Source: Diplocarpon mali (lineage: Eukaryota; Ascomycota; Leotiomycetes; Helotiales; Drepanopezizaceae). From it: DNA of 64,000 nucleotides. The notes under the pieces are model-generated. The model was not told the DNA's origin. It searched no databases and worked only from the letters and a program-made list of their open reading frames with translations. Position numbers and translations under genes: made by a program. Below are positions 47,844 to 59,670 of this stretch, piece after piece (position 1 is the first letter of the stretch; every line of letters begins with the position of its first letter). Location: assembly GCA_024741835.1 (NCBI GenBank), contig JAENRP010000123.1, forward strand, positions 1 to 64,000. Direction: 5' to 3'.

Positions 47844-49664
47844 ATGCCCGGAATAAAACATCGGTCCATCTGTGTATGCGCCCGCCTCTCGCGAGCTCAA
47901 AGCAACCATGCCGTTTCAACTCTCTCAAAAGTCGCCGCAAGACAATTCTCACTGAGTACACCACGTCAAAGCTCCCAGCAGGACAGCCAGTGCAAGCTAG
48001 CAGACAAAGAGGGAAACGATGTTGAATCAAGCGAGGTAAAATCGGCATTTCAGGCTACTTCTATTGCTCCTCAGAGTAATGGCAAACGGAAACAAGGAGC
48101 AATGTCTAGGCGATTATTTGAAGCTACCGAGGAAGCTCTACTCGAAGGGGGGCGGGCAGGCCGCAAGGCTGTTGAAGAAGTAGGATTCTCGGAAGATCTG
48201 AAGAATGAACTGCTTGAACGTGTCAAGGCAGCGAAGTTTCGATCAGAAAACGCGGAAGCGTTCGCAGAGGCAGGAATGGGTTCCAATGTCGGGCAAGGAT
48301 CACGGCAGATTGCCACTGGCCAGATTTGGACGGGAGAAGAGTCCTCACAAGATGCTATGCTACGGATGCTTGACGATGCACGGAAACCGCTGAAGCCAGG
48401 ACTACGAGGGCCAGCGAAGATACCAAGTCCCGTAATTGATTTGCGGTTGAAGAGGGAGCCGAAGCAAAATCCTGGTCAGAGGCTGGCAAATGCGAGAGAT
48501 AAAACCTCAATCTATGCCATATCTAAAGATTCCCAGATGAGTGAAAAGGAGAGGGAGCAGATGAGAAAGGATCTGAAGGATCGATTTGGCCCAGGAGTAG
48601 GAACGATGCCCAATTCGTTTCGAGGCTTAGCTGCGTTAGCCAATGAAAGAATTGAGGATGCGATAGCTAGAGGTCAATTCAAGGTAGGCTCTCGCGAACC
48701 TATTCAGTACCCGTACTAATAGTATATAGAACATTCCTCGAGGTAAAGGCGTTGTTCGAGATACTCGAGCTGACAATCCATTCATTGATACCACCGAATA
48801 TATAATGAACAAAATGATACAAAGACAAGAAATCGTTCCACCTTGGATTGAAAAGCAGCAGGAGCTTGTCAAAGCTGCGAATATTTTCCGGGCAAGGTTA
48901 CGGAATGACTGGAAACGCCACGCTGCAAGGGCGATCAGTAGTCGAGGGGGAAGTTTGGAAGAGCAGATGCGGAAAGCCGATCGATTTGCAGAGGCCGAGA
49001 TGGTTTATAATCCGAAGAGAAAAGCTGTATGGCAGACTTCACTTCCAGCCAAAGCTACGAACGATCCTGTTCTGGTCAATAATATCCAGGATGCGCCCTG
49101 TGGGCCCACATCTAATGACTCTGTGCAAGATTCTCCGGAGATCAAAGGTGATATTCTTGCCCCCGAAGTTACTGAACCAGAACCGGCGCAAATCCGGGCA
49201 CAGCACCCTGCTGTTCCGCTCCCGGCGCTGTTCCGAGACCCCTCATGGGAGGCAGCTGAGAATTCGTATCTTGTATGGATATCCCGTCCACTCCTTCATT
49301 TCCCCGTGGCGAGTTTGCGAAACTGGCGTTTTACGTATGCTCACACATATCACAGACTCTAGCTATCAAGAACCTCAACAGCCTTACCAGATCATACAAT
49401 CTCATGGCTCCTGAACTAGCCAAGAAACCATACTTCTCTCTGGATCGCGAACTAAAATCTTGTTATGCCGATGTTGCTCCGCTATTGTCACAGGCCATCA
49501 AAGAAAGAGCTGTCCGGCCCCCGAAGTCTTTAGTCGAAAAAATTGGGCACAGGCCTGGGGGAATGCTAGAAAGATTCGCGAGCGATAAGGCAGTGATTTA
49601 TGATTCGAAGAAGCCATTGTATGGTTTCAAGGAATTCTGGTCTGATCTGTGGAAAGGTGCCTAG
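47844..49664 (+). CDS. DnaJ homologue subfamily C member 28 (DUF1992) conserved-domain protein, mitochondrial
   Basis: Three exons (47844-48683, 48730-49272, 49356-49664) give about 563 aa. The start is the first in-frame ATG, and the next 35 residues (RSICVCARLSRAQSNHAV...RQFSLSTPRQ) look like a mitochondrial presequence. The conserved domain spans the first intron: ALANERIEDAIARGQFK then NIPRGKGVVRDTRADNPFID, TTEYIMNKMIQRQEIVPPWI and KQQELVKAANIFRARLRNDW. The C-terminal part (LAIKNLNSLTRSYNLMAPEL, LDRELKSCYADVAPLL) is also family-like. No J domain (HPD) is present despite the family name. The molecular role is unknown. The first intron is only 46 nt. Confidence 0.92.
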
Positions 49665-52600
49665 CCATTTCCTGGGACCCTGGCATGGGTCCCTTGACGC
49701 AATGACACACTGATTGAGCTTCGCCGGTCCCTTCCATGGCTTCCCGTGTACTGGTGTTTTTAGCGTCCTCCGGGATCAACGTCTCATATCAACTTCGTAT
49801 GTCACTCTCAAATACAACAACTTGTCCTCGACATTCTAACAACCACACAGTTGAATTTCGCCACCGAACCAAAAGTTAGGATTATAACGTTCGGAGTCGT
49901 ATTTCATGTAATCAGTTCTGCCACAAGAACCGCTGGAAGTTAGTGTTCTACAAGATATTTCCTGTTTTACCAATATAAGTAGGCAGTAACATAACACTCG
50001 ATCGCAGTCTTGCGCAACGAATTGTTGGTTTCTATAATATAATATCACCTAGAAAGATGATGCTGACTACGAGCTTTCGCATAGCCCCAGCCGCGGTTTA
50101 GCTTCAAAGAAGCACTGCCACTCATCTGCAAACGACGTACTTCCTTAAACGACCATTGGCGCCGTGATTTTAACTGATTGACCAAAGAACAATTGATCAG
50201 CCTACACATCGAAGAGAAAGCACATCGTGTTTATGCAGCCTAGTGGCCGAACGAAAAATAAATCTTTTGGCAGTGCAACAGAGCGACACCTCCACGGGTC
50301 AAATGGTCCAATAAGCAAGAGTTTATATTGTGGCTTTGGCCGTTGTTTTTACGACGATAAAGAGGGAGAGGAATTGGGCGAAAAGTAGGAGGAGGAAGGT
50401 TCGGCCGCTCGCGGCTCTATTGCAGGTGTCATCAGTGAAGGGTTTGCCTAGGAGTCGTTGCTTTAAAATTCCGATTTCGTCTTTGGCCTTATTCCCGCTT
50501 CTTGCCGCCGTCGGTAGTGATACAAAGACATGCCAAGCTAACACCAAGCTTCTCCACATCGGTGCGGATGCCTTCTCGACTGAGGGCTCAGACGACGGTC
50601 AATCTGCGACGGCGTATATTCCCCCCGAAAATCAGGATATGCTTCCCTGCACCCAGCAAAGGTCATGTTCGCCTCCCGATATGGAGGCTCTCGATGCAGC
50701 CTTAATTTCTTCACATCCCCATTGGTAAATAGTTTACTCCTAGCTTTCTATCGAAATCTGGCATCAAGTAATAGCCAACTTAAGGCGGGGAGGAAGACAT
50801 CTCTACCCTGGGATATAAAACCTCTCCGCATATTTCTTTAAATTTCTTCTCATTTTCTGTCCCTTTGTAACTCTTCGTATTTCTTATCCGTGATGAGAAC
50901 TTGTACGGCTTTCGCAGCGATTCACTAAGGCAGATTCGAGGTTCCCTTATCCTGACTAGGGGTATGAATGCTCTGGATAAATATGACCACCTTCCACATG
51001 ATGGCTTTGCCATACTACGTCAATATTTCTCTGCTAAGAATCAAGTGCTCGGCATGGTATCTCTACACCTCCACATCCTACACTATCTGTTGACACAGTG
51101 AAGAGTCTCGTTCTCGGTCTCTTCCTCTCGTTCTACGGTACTGTGATAGAAGTTAATCCGCTTTCCCTCTCACCGGGCTAGCAGGCTAGTCAAGGAAGCA
51201 CCCCACCAGAATCTTCTTGGAAACCTCGTCCGCCTTAGTAGTCCGGACGGGATGTAAGGCTTTCCGGAACAAACAACAGATAGAAGCTTCCCCCACTCGA
51301 GATAATCTCTAACAATGTGGCAAAGACCTCGCCCTTGAGGTGTCCTAGTCCCAGACACAATCTGGCAGGAACCTGGCTCGTAACCCGACGCAGCGACCGC
51401 AAACTACGGGATGGAAGTGCCTGTCCGAGAACGCAAGATCACGTTCGGATGATCGATTGTTCGGACTCCGCACCTCTCGCAGCTCCTGGTATTTCGAAGG
51501 GCTTGTACGCCGACGTCACGAAGCCGTCGGCGCCGCAGTAAAATGCGACGAGTAATGCGCTGGCGGGGCTATCATGTCTGGAGTTTTGCGAGTACTGATG
51601 CCTCGAGGTTTATCAGGTATCTGAGGTATAATTCGAAGGGGAGCAAGCAGTTTTTGAGTGTCGCTGGGGGNNNNNNAGAGAGAGAGATTTATATATATAT
51701 ATATATATATCAATCCAGAGTTTCAGGCTTAACAACAGAAGACGTAACATAAAAGAATGCATGAAACGATCTCTGACTATGATGGGCATATGTGTGCAAT
51801 CAACAAACAAATCCCACTTGGCCTGGGAGGATGAGATCGAACCGCACTAACCGACTTTCCTCTTAGCGAGTGTCCGACTCCACGTGCGATGCACGCATCG
51901 ACATCAACAACACCTCGCTTGACGCTCTTCCATTCGACCGACCTGTCCACATCGCGCGCTGAGACCACGACCTCGACCCCAGCCATGTAGCAATCTTAAT
52001 TCAAGGTGCCTACCCAGCTCCAACCACAGCATCAACACCAGGTCCAGTCCCGCACACCGGCCTCGGCTGATGTGGCATGTGTAACTTCCGGGTGCCAACC
52101 AAAGATGACGCCTCGCGCCGTCTGCGCCGTCTGCGCTTCCATGCGGATGTGCTGTGGTGTGATACGAGGCGGCCCCGAGCAGCGACAGCCGTGACTCTTC
52201 TGTTCGTGTAACCAACCTCGACGGGTGGGTTCGGGACGGAGATCGTGTGCTGCTCTCGCCTCTGTGCGATGTTGGAGACACAACGCCAGGGTAGATGAGA
52301 AGAGGACAGCCGTCCTTGAGGTCGCTATGAGATCACCGAGGTCTGAGCACGAGTACGAGCACAAGTATCAGCATGTGCAAAGCTGTGATTTCGAGCACCA
52401 GATGTAATCAGGTATTCAAGACTGGGAGACGAGACGGGAAAGAGTAAAAAGTATCATGGGCTTAGTTATATATCCCTCCTCATCTGCTGCTACATCCAGC
52501 CACCACCTTTACACCTCTCTAAATAGTGCCTTCATCTTCCATGCTGTTTCTCTGAGCTAGCCAAATGTCCCTTCATCTAAAGAATCCTTCTATTAGCCTA

Positions 52601-52924
52601 GCATAGTCATGGCACAGCATAGCACCACTTTCGGAAGCCAATCACCGAGTCCCAATGCAGAAGAAGAGCATACGAAAATCATAACGTCGTTACCACGTGC
52701 AAATCCCGCAATGAATAGGAATGAAGTTTACAAGTAATGGAGAAATTAAAAGTGCCCCTATACTTTTGGAACATTTTGCTTGCGTTGGACGGAAATGAGC
52801 TCCTGAACGCCGCGCTCGCTCACTCAATTTCTGTGTCTTGATCCATCCGTCCGTGTTGGGCGGAGACCGTCCCTGGTAGGATGTAGCTCATACCTTCTTC
52901 AATCCAAAGCCATGGCATGTAGGA
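49665..52924. other. 3.3 kb intergenic stretch with an N gap
   Basis: No gene that I can support. Open frames at 50330-50728 and 51904-52364 have random-looking text. An N run at 51671-51676 adjoins AG and TA dinucleotide runs. The interval lies between convergent genes (DNAJC28-like, plus; PVETT-repeat protein, minus). Confidence 0.5.
51671..51710. repeat. AG/TA microsatellite beside an N gap
   Basis: Six Ns are followed by AGAGAGAG and a (TA)n run. Assembly probably failed within the simple repeat, so its length is not reliable. Confidence 0.9.
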
Positions 52925-54907
52925 TCATATAGCCCAACTGCCTCTCCTCGCTCTGACGCCCCAAGCGCCTGGGCTCGCGGCTCCGTTGCTCATACTCGGA
53001 TGCTGTCTGGCCCATTCCAGAATATAGATTCGAAGAGCTTTCCACCTCGGGCAGTACTCTTCCTCCACGCCGTCAGTAATGCCAATGTAACCCTTGACAT
53101 TCTTCTTCGTGTCATCGGCCCGTAACTCATCTAGAGAAACGCGGCTGATGCGTGCCAACTCCTCGTCGTAGTTCCGTGCCAATGACGGATAGCCTAAACT
53201 TAGATAATTGTAAACCTGTGTAACAAATGTCTCGTTGAACTCCTCCAAAAGCTTCCCCTCCTTGCTCGTCTCGACCTCGGCTTTCAGTCTCTCGTCGATA
53301 CCAGCCACCATCCTGACTCCCCCCGCAAGCTTCGAAGAGATCTTGCCATCTTTCAGGACCACATTTGCAAATGCGGAAGAAAACGGGTCCTCGTTGCTCC
53401 GGTCGGGATGCGGGGTCTGGACCAGCGCGGGCTGCTTATTCACGCTCGGGCTCAAAAACTCTCCCGGCTCCTCAGCAATGCAGTACCCACCCCAGAGTCC
53501 CCCGCCCTTCTCACACCTGTTGGGCTGCACGTCAATGCGTTGGTCTGATTCAAATTTCGTGGCTTTGGGTGACGGGCACATCCGGAACAAGAGGTCGGCG
53601 CCGAGCATAGGAGGCGAGGCAGCTGAGCGCATGCGCTTAAGCTCTGCTTCCTTTTGCTTGTCTGAGGGATTATCCTGGGCCAGGGCGATGGGTGGGTTTT
53701 TGACTGTCATGCCGTTGGTCCAGAAAGGGTCTGGGAAGGTTGGCTTGCTGGCTTCGGCCGCAATCTTCTTGTTGGTTTCATCTTCTCGGAGACGGTTGAG
53801 TCTCTCTTGGTGCTGCTGCATCTCTTTGACTGCCCATCCGACCTCCGTAGACTGTCTGCGTAGCTTCTCAAGCTTCGGGTCGTTGAGGACGAGCAGGCCA
53901 ACCCCCTCTGCGGACTCCTCATCCGAAGCCCCATCTATCTCCCGGTCGTAAAAGTGCTCGACTATTTGATGCATAGACTGGTTCGGGAAGGCAGCCAAAG
54001 CTTGCTCCAGTAGCTGCTTCTCCGCCGCCTTGGCTGCGAGAGCTAGTAGATAGCCAGAGAACCTGTCATCGCAGCTTTCCCGTGTTCGTGCTAGTTGTAA
54101 TTTCATCATAGAGTCCTCCGAAGACCCAAATGATCCTGATAGAGATGGTGTGCCTTCATTCTCGTCCGCTTCATCTTCTGGGTCTGGCTCTTCTTCATCG
54201 GAGGCTATAGCTTCCAATTCAGGTAAGAAAGAGTTCTGTCTTGTGCTCCGCCGTGTGTTGGGATGAGGACGCATTGATTGCTGCCGGCGTGGAGGTAGCG
54301 GGGTGAAGTCTTGTAAATGTGCCGAACTCTGGTTGGGAATATTTTCTGGAGGATTGGGACCGACAGGAGGGCGATACTTCCGTTTCGGACGGGTGTATAT
54401 ATTTGGCACTCCTGGGGTCAGGTCGGTCTGCGTGACAGTTCCATTAGCACATTGAAAGCAGCACAAGATATTAGCAGGGGTGAGGGGGAGCGTTACCTTA
54501 TCAGTGGGAAGGGTAGCTGGTCTCGAGTCACCCGCCTTCTTGGACCGCTTCGAGGTCTCAATCAGCTCTGGCACAAATCTTCTCCTCACTTTTGGTGTTG
54601 CCTCTGAAGATTCCTCTGGAGGAATCGAGACAGGAGTAGGTTCTGGAGTAGGCAGCGGCTTGAACGACTGTTTGCTGCTCTTTGAGGTCGTCTCGACAGG
54701 TTCAGGTAGAAACCGTCTCTTGGGAGCAGCAAAGTCAGTGGTCTCGACCCCGCCGTTTTTGTTTTCTTTATTCTCTTTCTCCTCCTTGCTGCTTCTAGTC
54801 GTAGTCTCTACCGGCTCAACGGCGAATCGACGAGCCTTCTTCACCGTGGTTTCGACTGGGGTAGGCAAGAAGCGCCTCGAGGTTGGCGGGGGTGACGTTT
54901 CTGACAT
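52925..54907 (-). CDS. fungal-specific disordered protein with RRF-PVETT repeats, unknown function
   Basis: The frame is open throughout (660 codons), but a 69-nt segment (54428-54496) has a GTAACG donor, TGCTAAT branch and ACGCAG acceptor and is probably an in-frame intron, leaving 637 aa. The first 125 residues hold four spaced copies of one motif: RRFLPTPVETT, RRFAVEPVETT, RRFLPEPVETT and RRFVPELIETS, each followed by Ser/Lys. A KRKYRPPVGPNPP segment and an acidic stretch (ASDEEEPDPEDEADENEG) follow. The C-terminal half is ordered: LEKLRRQSTEVGWAVKEMQQ, FPDPFWTNGMTVKNPP and the conserved-looking FVTQVYNYLSLGYPSLARNY with IGITDGVEEEYCPRWKALRI. I recognise the C-terminal part as conserved in ascomycete hypothetical proteins but know no function. 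Confidence 0.82.
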   Translation of the reverse strand: MSETSPPPTSRRFLPTPVETTVKKARRFAVEPVETTTRSSKEEKENKENKNGGVETTDFAAPKRRFLPEPVETTSKSSKQSFKPLPTPEPTPVSIPPEESSEATPKVRRRFVPELIETSKRSKKAGDSRPATLPTDKVTLPLTPANILCCFQCANGTVTQTDLTPGVPNIYTRPKRKYRPPVGPNPPENIPNQSSAHLQDFTPLPPRRQQSMRPHPNTRRSTRQNSFLPELEAIASDEEEPDPEDEADENEGTPSLSGSFGSSEDSMMKLQLARTRESCDDRFSGYLLALAAKAAEKQLLEQALAAFPNQSMHQIVEHFYDREIDGASDEESAEGVGLLVLNDPKLEKLRRQSTEVGWAVKEMQQHQERLNRLREDETNKKIAAEASKPTFPDPFWTNGMTVKNPPIALAQDNPSDKQKEAELKRMRSAASPPMLGADLLFRMCPSPKATKFESDQRIDVQPNRCEKGGGLWGGYCIAEEPGEFLSPSVNKQPALVQTPHPDRSNEDPFSSAFANVVLKDGKISSKLAGGVRMVAGIDERLKAEVETSKEGKLLEEFNETFVTQVYNYLSLGYPSLARNYDEELARISRVSLDELRADDTKKNVKGYIGITDGVEEEYCPRWKALRIYILEWARQHPSMSNGAASPGAWGVRARRGSWAI

Positions 54908-56096
54908 GGTCGTAATGCTGCCAGTGAGGGTAACGAGACGCTGGCTTCCCCTCAGCTCCTCAGTCTATGAATAAAAATAATGCGAATATCTGAATACACT
55001 GCAGGCAGAAGCTGTCGATGGCGAGCAGAGCTTGTGACCAAGTTACGGTGTGCTTGTCCACCTGTCGGCACATGGAGCTCGTGCGCTGCGTCTCCGTTCC
55101 TCGGATGCAGTGACGCCAGTGGGGGAGAGCCCAACGGGTTGCTTATGATTCGCCAGCAGTGAGCTATGCCATGTCAGAGATTCAGGCCAGGTCCCCGGGT
55201 GATTGAGAACCTTGCGGGGGATCAACCGAAATAACGTAAATCTTGTATAGAACCACGGGGGAATTGGACGACTGCTGAGGAGAGAATAAAGCCGCGTATC
55301 TCGACATCACAGGACAAGTTTGTGGAATGAGGTGGCTTTGGCGGGAGGTGAGTGACTGGGGACAGCCAGTCACGAGATAGCTCTTTGTTAGTTGCGCCAG
55401 AGCTAGCCCGAAGAGGATCGTTCCAACACCAACAAATACTCTACTAGGTGGCATTAAACTGCACAAGCTTGGCCGGCCAAACTTGAGGAGAAATGTATCA
55501 ATAGCGAGACGCCCTACTTTTCCGAAATAAGACTTAACATCTTCAAGCCACTGACCAAGTAGCAAGCAAGGAATCGTCTCGATGGATCAAGAGAGCGGAG
55601 TCGAAAGTCAGGATTCCGTATTACGTCCATGAGGACTCGGGACTCAGCACTCATCATGTGTGTATTAGTATTATATGTCTGAAAACCGCCGCCTCCTTAC
55701 AAGTTGTGTACAAGAACATCCAAATCGACATCCAGAGCATCAAAGGCCCTCCATGCAACGCCGAATCCTCTAATTGCGAGCCCGTACATAACTGACAGTG
55801 GAACTAATCAGGACTATGCGAACGAGCGTAGACAAACTCGCAAAGACCCGAGCATGTTGGTTCCTCGAACACCCCTCTATATGGGGACGCGCAACCATTC
55901 CAATAAAAATACACGAAGACGAATATTGCAAAGATGCCCAAGAGTTGAAACATCAGAGATTGATATGACTGGAGCAATCGTAGACACGATCCTGCGAAAA
56001 GAAGATCCTCATATAAACAAAGCATAGACCATCCAATCGTAGTAAGTTACGACGGGCCCCAAAGGTAGCGCAACTTCCGATTCTGTCATGAGCTGG
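54908..56096. other. intergenic
   Basis: Upstream region of the PVETT-repeat gene and downstream region of the PI synthase gene, both on the minus strand. Short frames only. Confidence 0.55.
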
Positions 56097-57139
56097 CTAG
56101 GTGACCTTCTTCTTCCTTGGTAATCCAGCGGCTCTTCTCATCTCAATATCGCCCTCTGCTAACCAGTTGGATGCCTTGACTAACTGCACGACGTTGATGA
56201 TCTGCTTGCCGAACATGACTGGGAAGCTCACACCAGCAATCACCCAGGGGATGAACGAGTCCATCTTGTTGGCCCGCGCCAGCTCCAACGCGGCGGCACT
56301 GTGAGGATTGGCGAACAAGAAAGATGCGGGGGGGCTGGCTGGGTTTCCGGGTTGGAGAGAGGCACCAGATGCCCCGGTGCCCGCTGTTTGGAGGAGGGAT
56401 GGCGAGAGGAGGGGCGAGGAGAAGGAGAGTAGGTAGAGGGCGATGAAGAATACTTCGTTGAGGGCGCAGAAGAGGAATAGAACCGTCTACATAGTCAGTA
56501 GTTTCCCGATTGGAACCTGGGAAGGGAACCCGGCAATGGTCAAGCTCACCTTGTTTGTATAATACAAGTTCAGGATGTAGCTTCTGCTCTTGTCCACCTT
56601 CTTGTGGCTAGTTTCGGTCCCTCCCATGATCAAGGTCGCATACATATGGACGTAGTGGCTTGCGAGATCCAAAGAGATCAACCCTTGGAATAGGAGAGCC
56701 CATCGAGGCCAGGCTGACGACAGGAAGACCAGCAGACACGCAGTTGTGCAGCGATCAGTCACCATATCCAGCACTGCTCCGAATCGTGTAGATTGCTCGA
56801 AGTATCGCGCGGCATAGCCGTCGAGGGCATCGAGCAGACAGGAGATGCTGTACAGTAAGGAGCACGTTCGGGGGTGCAGTGGCATATAGTACAACGACGC
56901 AAAGGCCAGGACAATCCGCACGTAGCCTACAGAGATCAGTTGAATTTCTGGAACCGTGACGGCCACTCACCAATTATATTTGGATAGAAGAGGAATATGT
57001 TCTCGTGCGTCAGGTCCTCCTTCCCTGTCGCATGTGCTGACCCATTTCCATTCATAATAACCTGTTCTCTGGGTACTAGTGTAGGAGTCGAAGGTGTAGA
57101 GATCGCAGCCGCCTGCCTGCGTGTTCTCAAACTAGACAT
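56097..57139 (-). CDS. PIS1: CDP-diacylglycerol--inositol 3-phosphatidyltransferase (PI synthase)
   Basis: Three exons (56971-57139, 56550-56926, 56097-56486) close to 311 aa. The CDP-alcohol phosphatidyltransferase signature DG(x)2AR(x)8G(x)3D(x)3D is intact: DGYAARYFEQSTRFGAVLDMVTD-like text starting at about residue 105, with all metal-binding Asp residues present. ENIFLFYPNIIGYVRIVLAF before it and YVHMYATLIMGGTETSHKKV after it are typical of fungal Pis1. It makes phosphatidylinositol from CDP-diacylglycerol and inositol in the ER membrane. The N-terminal 45 residues are a variable tail, and an Ala/Ser/Pro loop before the last helix is longer than in yeast. The tail ends in KKK. Confidence 0.95.
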
Positions 57140-58236
57140 GGCCTTTTATTGCCTTATCGTGACCTCTTTGCAGGGCCTCTCCCCTTTCAGGCCGTCGGCT
57201 GCGTGTATTGGTACTCACGAACTTGGCTATTCGGTAGCTCCTTATTCGTCTTCGGCTGAGAATTGAAAGAGATGGAGTAGGGATTCAATTGCCAGCAACG
57301 AAGGAAAACTTTGGCAATATTCGTAGTTGGAACTGCGAAAAGTGAAGAATTCGGGGAGTGGAGGATGGCCAGCTGGAAAGGAAGGGAGAGTGTTCGAAGT
57401 TGTACCGCAGCAAGGTGTGTGCTTAATGCAGTGTTTGCTCCTTATCGCGAAAGCTGCGCGGAAAATCATTCGGGATCCTCGGACGGAGTCGCCGCCTATT
57501 CGCCGCACCTGTGCCCAACACAGTCTGCCTGAAATCACGGCAATGCAGCACTCGGAAACAGAATGATACAGTAGTATAGCAAGCCAAAAAAAAATTAAAA
57601 AAATAGTTACAACAAAATAATAAGATGTAATATAATAACAAATTTTTTTTTATTTTGGCAATCTTGATTCAAGGTCTTGGGGTGTGATTTAGAAGATCCA
57701 GCAATCATGGCTTACTGCAGAATACTCCGAGTAGGGGAACAATTCTACAGCCGCTCGCGTTTGTCTTGTCCTCGACTTCCACCGTCACATGTTGGTATGA
57801 TTTATATCCTTGCTGGGCTATACTCGGTACGTGATCGGGCTATCAACCATATTACTGAGCAGGCCTGTTCTTTTTGAGGTTCCAGAACTCAATTTCAGCA
57901 CGGTATAAATCAAAATTCGCTGCACAACAAAATACGGCAGCATAGCCTTGGACCTGACTGGAAGACGGCCTCAGAAAACAAGGTTACCAGGCTCAATTCG
58001 AAGTCCTATTCTTTTTCTTCAATACCTAACAAGTACCAAACTCTCTCGGCCTCCCTCATACCGTAAGGATCCATGGGTCGGATTGTTCCCAAGAACTCAA
58101 TTAATTGGACCAGAGACGAGATCCTTCTCTCTCCTTGAAGGCCTGGCGCAGCCTTACTCATCAACATCCCCGCTAAGCTCGGAAGTCCTGGTACAACGTC
58201 CTCGATCCTCACCATATCTCCAACATCGAGGCCATA
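57140..58236. promoter_or_regulatory. spacer between divergent PI synthase and dienelactone hydrolase genes
   Basis: Contains both promoters. At 57584-57656 there are long A and T homopolymer runs forming a weak inverted repeat around a central AT-rich loop. No gene supported. Confidence 0.5.
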
Positions 58237-59670
58237 ATGTTGATTCAAGAAACATACCAAGACGTGAACACAAAAGCGGATGGGGAGGACGGTTCGATGA
58301 GTGAGTGAGCATTCGCGTGAGAAGAGAGGATTGAAACTAATACGATCAGGGGTTTTCCTCTTTCATCCCTCCATACCGAATTATCCGAGTGCGTATGTAC
58401 TACAAGTATCACGCATGCGGAAGACTACCTCTTACCAGATGGCATAGACGCTTTCCTGGAGTTGTGCTGTTTAGCGAGATCTATCAAGGTATGTTTCTCG
58501 TGTGGTGCGTTTCTTTCTGGTCGACGAATGGTCGACGAATGGACGATCGAGTGTTTCTGCGAGAGACAGAACTTGCAAACCTTCCACAGGGAATGTATCC
58601 CAAGGAAGTGTTTTGTGCTGCTTTGCGATTAGCCATCTATGTTTACGAAAACAGTCATTGTCCCCATCAAGCGAGGCATTGGGTATATACGTATCAACCA
58701 GGCTAACAAACTGGCTTTTAGTGACTGGACCCGTTGCAAGATTTGCTCGCCAGATTGCTGGTCAAGGCTACATTGTCGCTGCACCTTCGTCGTACCACGA
58801 ATTCACAGGACCTGAAGCATTGGCGTACGACGGACCTGGCACTGATGCCGGGAACGAGTGGAAAATCAAGAAGGTACCCCTGCATCTCCCAAGCCCTGAC
58901 CTCGAGATCCGAATTTTCAGAATGATATGTGCTGAGAACCACGCAGACTCTAGCAGGATACGACGAAGACGCAACACTCTCCGTCGATCTCCTCCTCTCG
59001 CTAAAGACATGCAACGGCCGTGTCGGTACCACGGGCATGGTAGGGTGTTCTCCAAGTTATGATTCCCTCTTACAGGCTCTCTCTGGAGACTTAAGACATA
59101 GATAATATCCTTCCTACACATGCCTACCAACTCCTGAACCAACCCTAGGGCTCCGTACCCATTTCTCGAGAAGCAACATTGACTCCCACTTCCTCCAGTG
59201 TCTTGGCGGCCACCTCGCCTACCGCTGCGCACTCGACCCCCGGATCTCCGCAGCGGTGACCTACTTCGCGACCGACCTGCACAGCGCAACACTCGGTCTC
59301 GGCCAGAAAGACGACAGCCTCGCGCGCGCGAGCGAGATCAAGGCAGAGATGGCCGTGATCCACGGAACGATGGACAACCACGTGCCACCCGCAGGGCGCG
59401 ACCTCATCCGCAAGACGCTGAGGGAGAAAGGGGTTGTCTTCAGCTGGTACGAGGTCGCCGGCGCGCAACGTGAGTTAGTCCCCTTCCCGGGCGGCAGCGA
59501 GCTGATGTCGAGTAGATGCTTTCATCAGAGATGAGCTCTCCAAGGGTCGGTACGATCCGGCTATCAGCAAGATCTGCTTCGAGATTCTGCTGGAGTTGTT
59601 TGGCCGCACGCTGAAGCTGGATCTCGGTGCGCATGATGGAGTGGAGCAGAAGATTGAGGATATTTGCTAG
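58237..59670 (+). CDS. dienelactone hydrolase family protein
   Basis: Seven exons (58237-58300, 58350-58392, 58448-58488, 58722-58873, 58947-59039, 59199-59469, 59516-59670) close to 272 aa. Core text: MRVFLFHPSIPNYPSA, RFPGVVLFSEIYQVTGPVAR, FARQIAGQGYIVAAPSSYHE and FTGPEALAYD. The nucleophile elbow is G-M-C-L-G-G with Cys; AVIHGTMDNHVP supplies the Asp and EVAGAQHAFIRDE the His, giving the Cys-Asp-His triad of DLH enzymes. It is a cytosolic alpha/beta hydrolase that may cleave a lactone or ester; the real substrate is unknown. The intron at 59040-59198 splits the nucleophile motif directly before the Cys codon. Confidence 0.93.

Noticed and set aside
50330..50728. 132-codon plus-strand frame as a small gene
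   Set aside because: No recognisable family, random-looking composition and no intron or promoter support.
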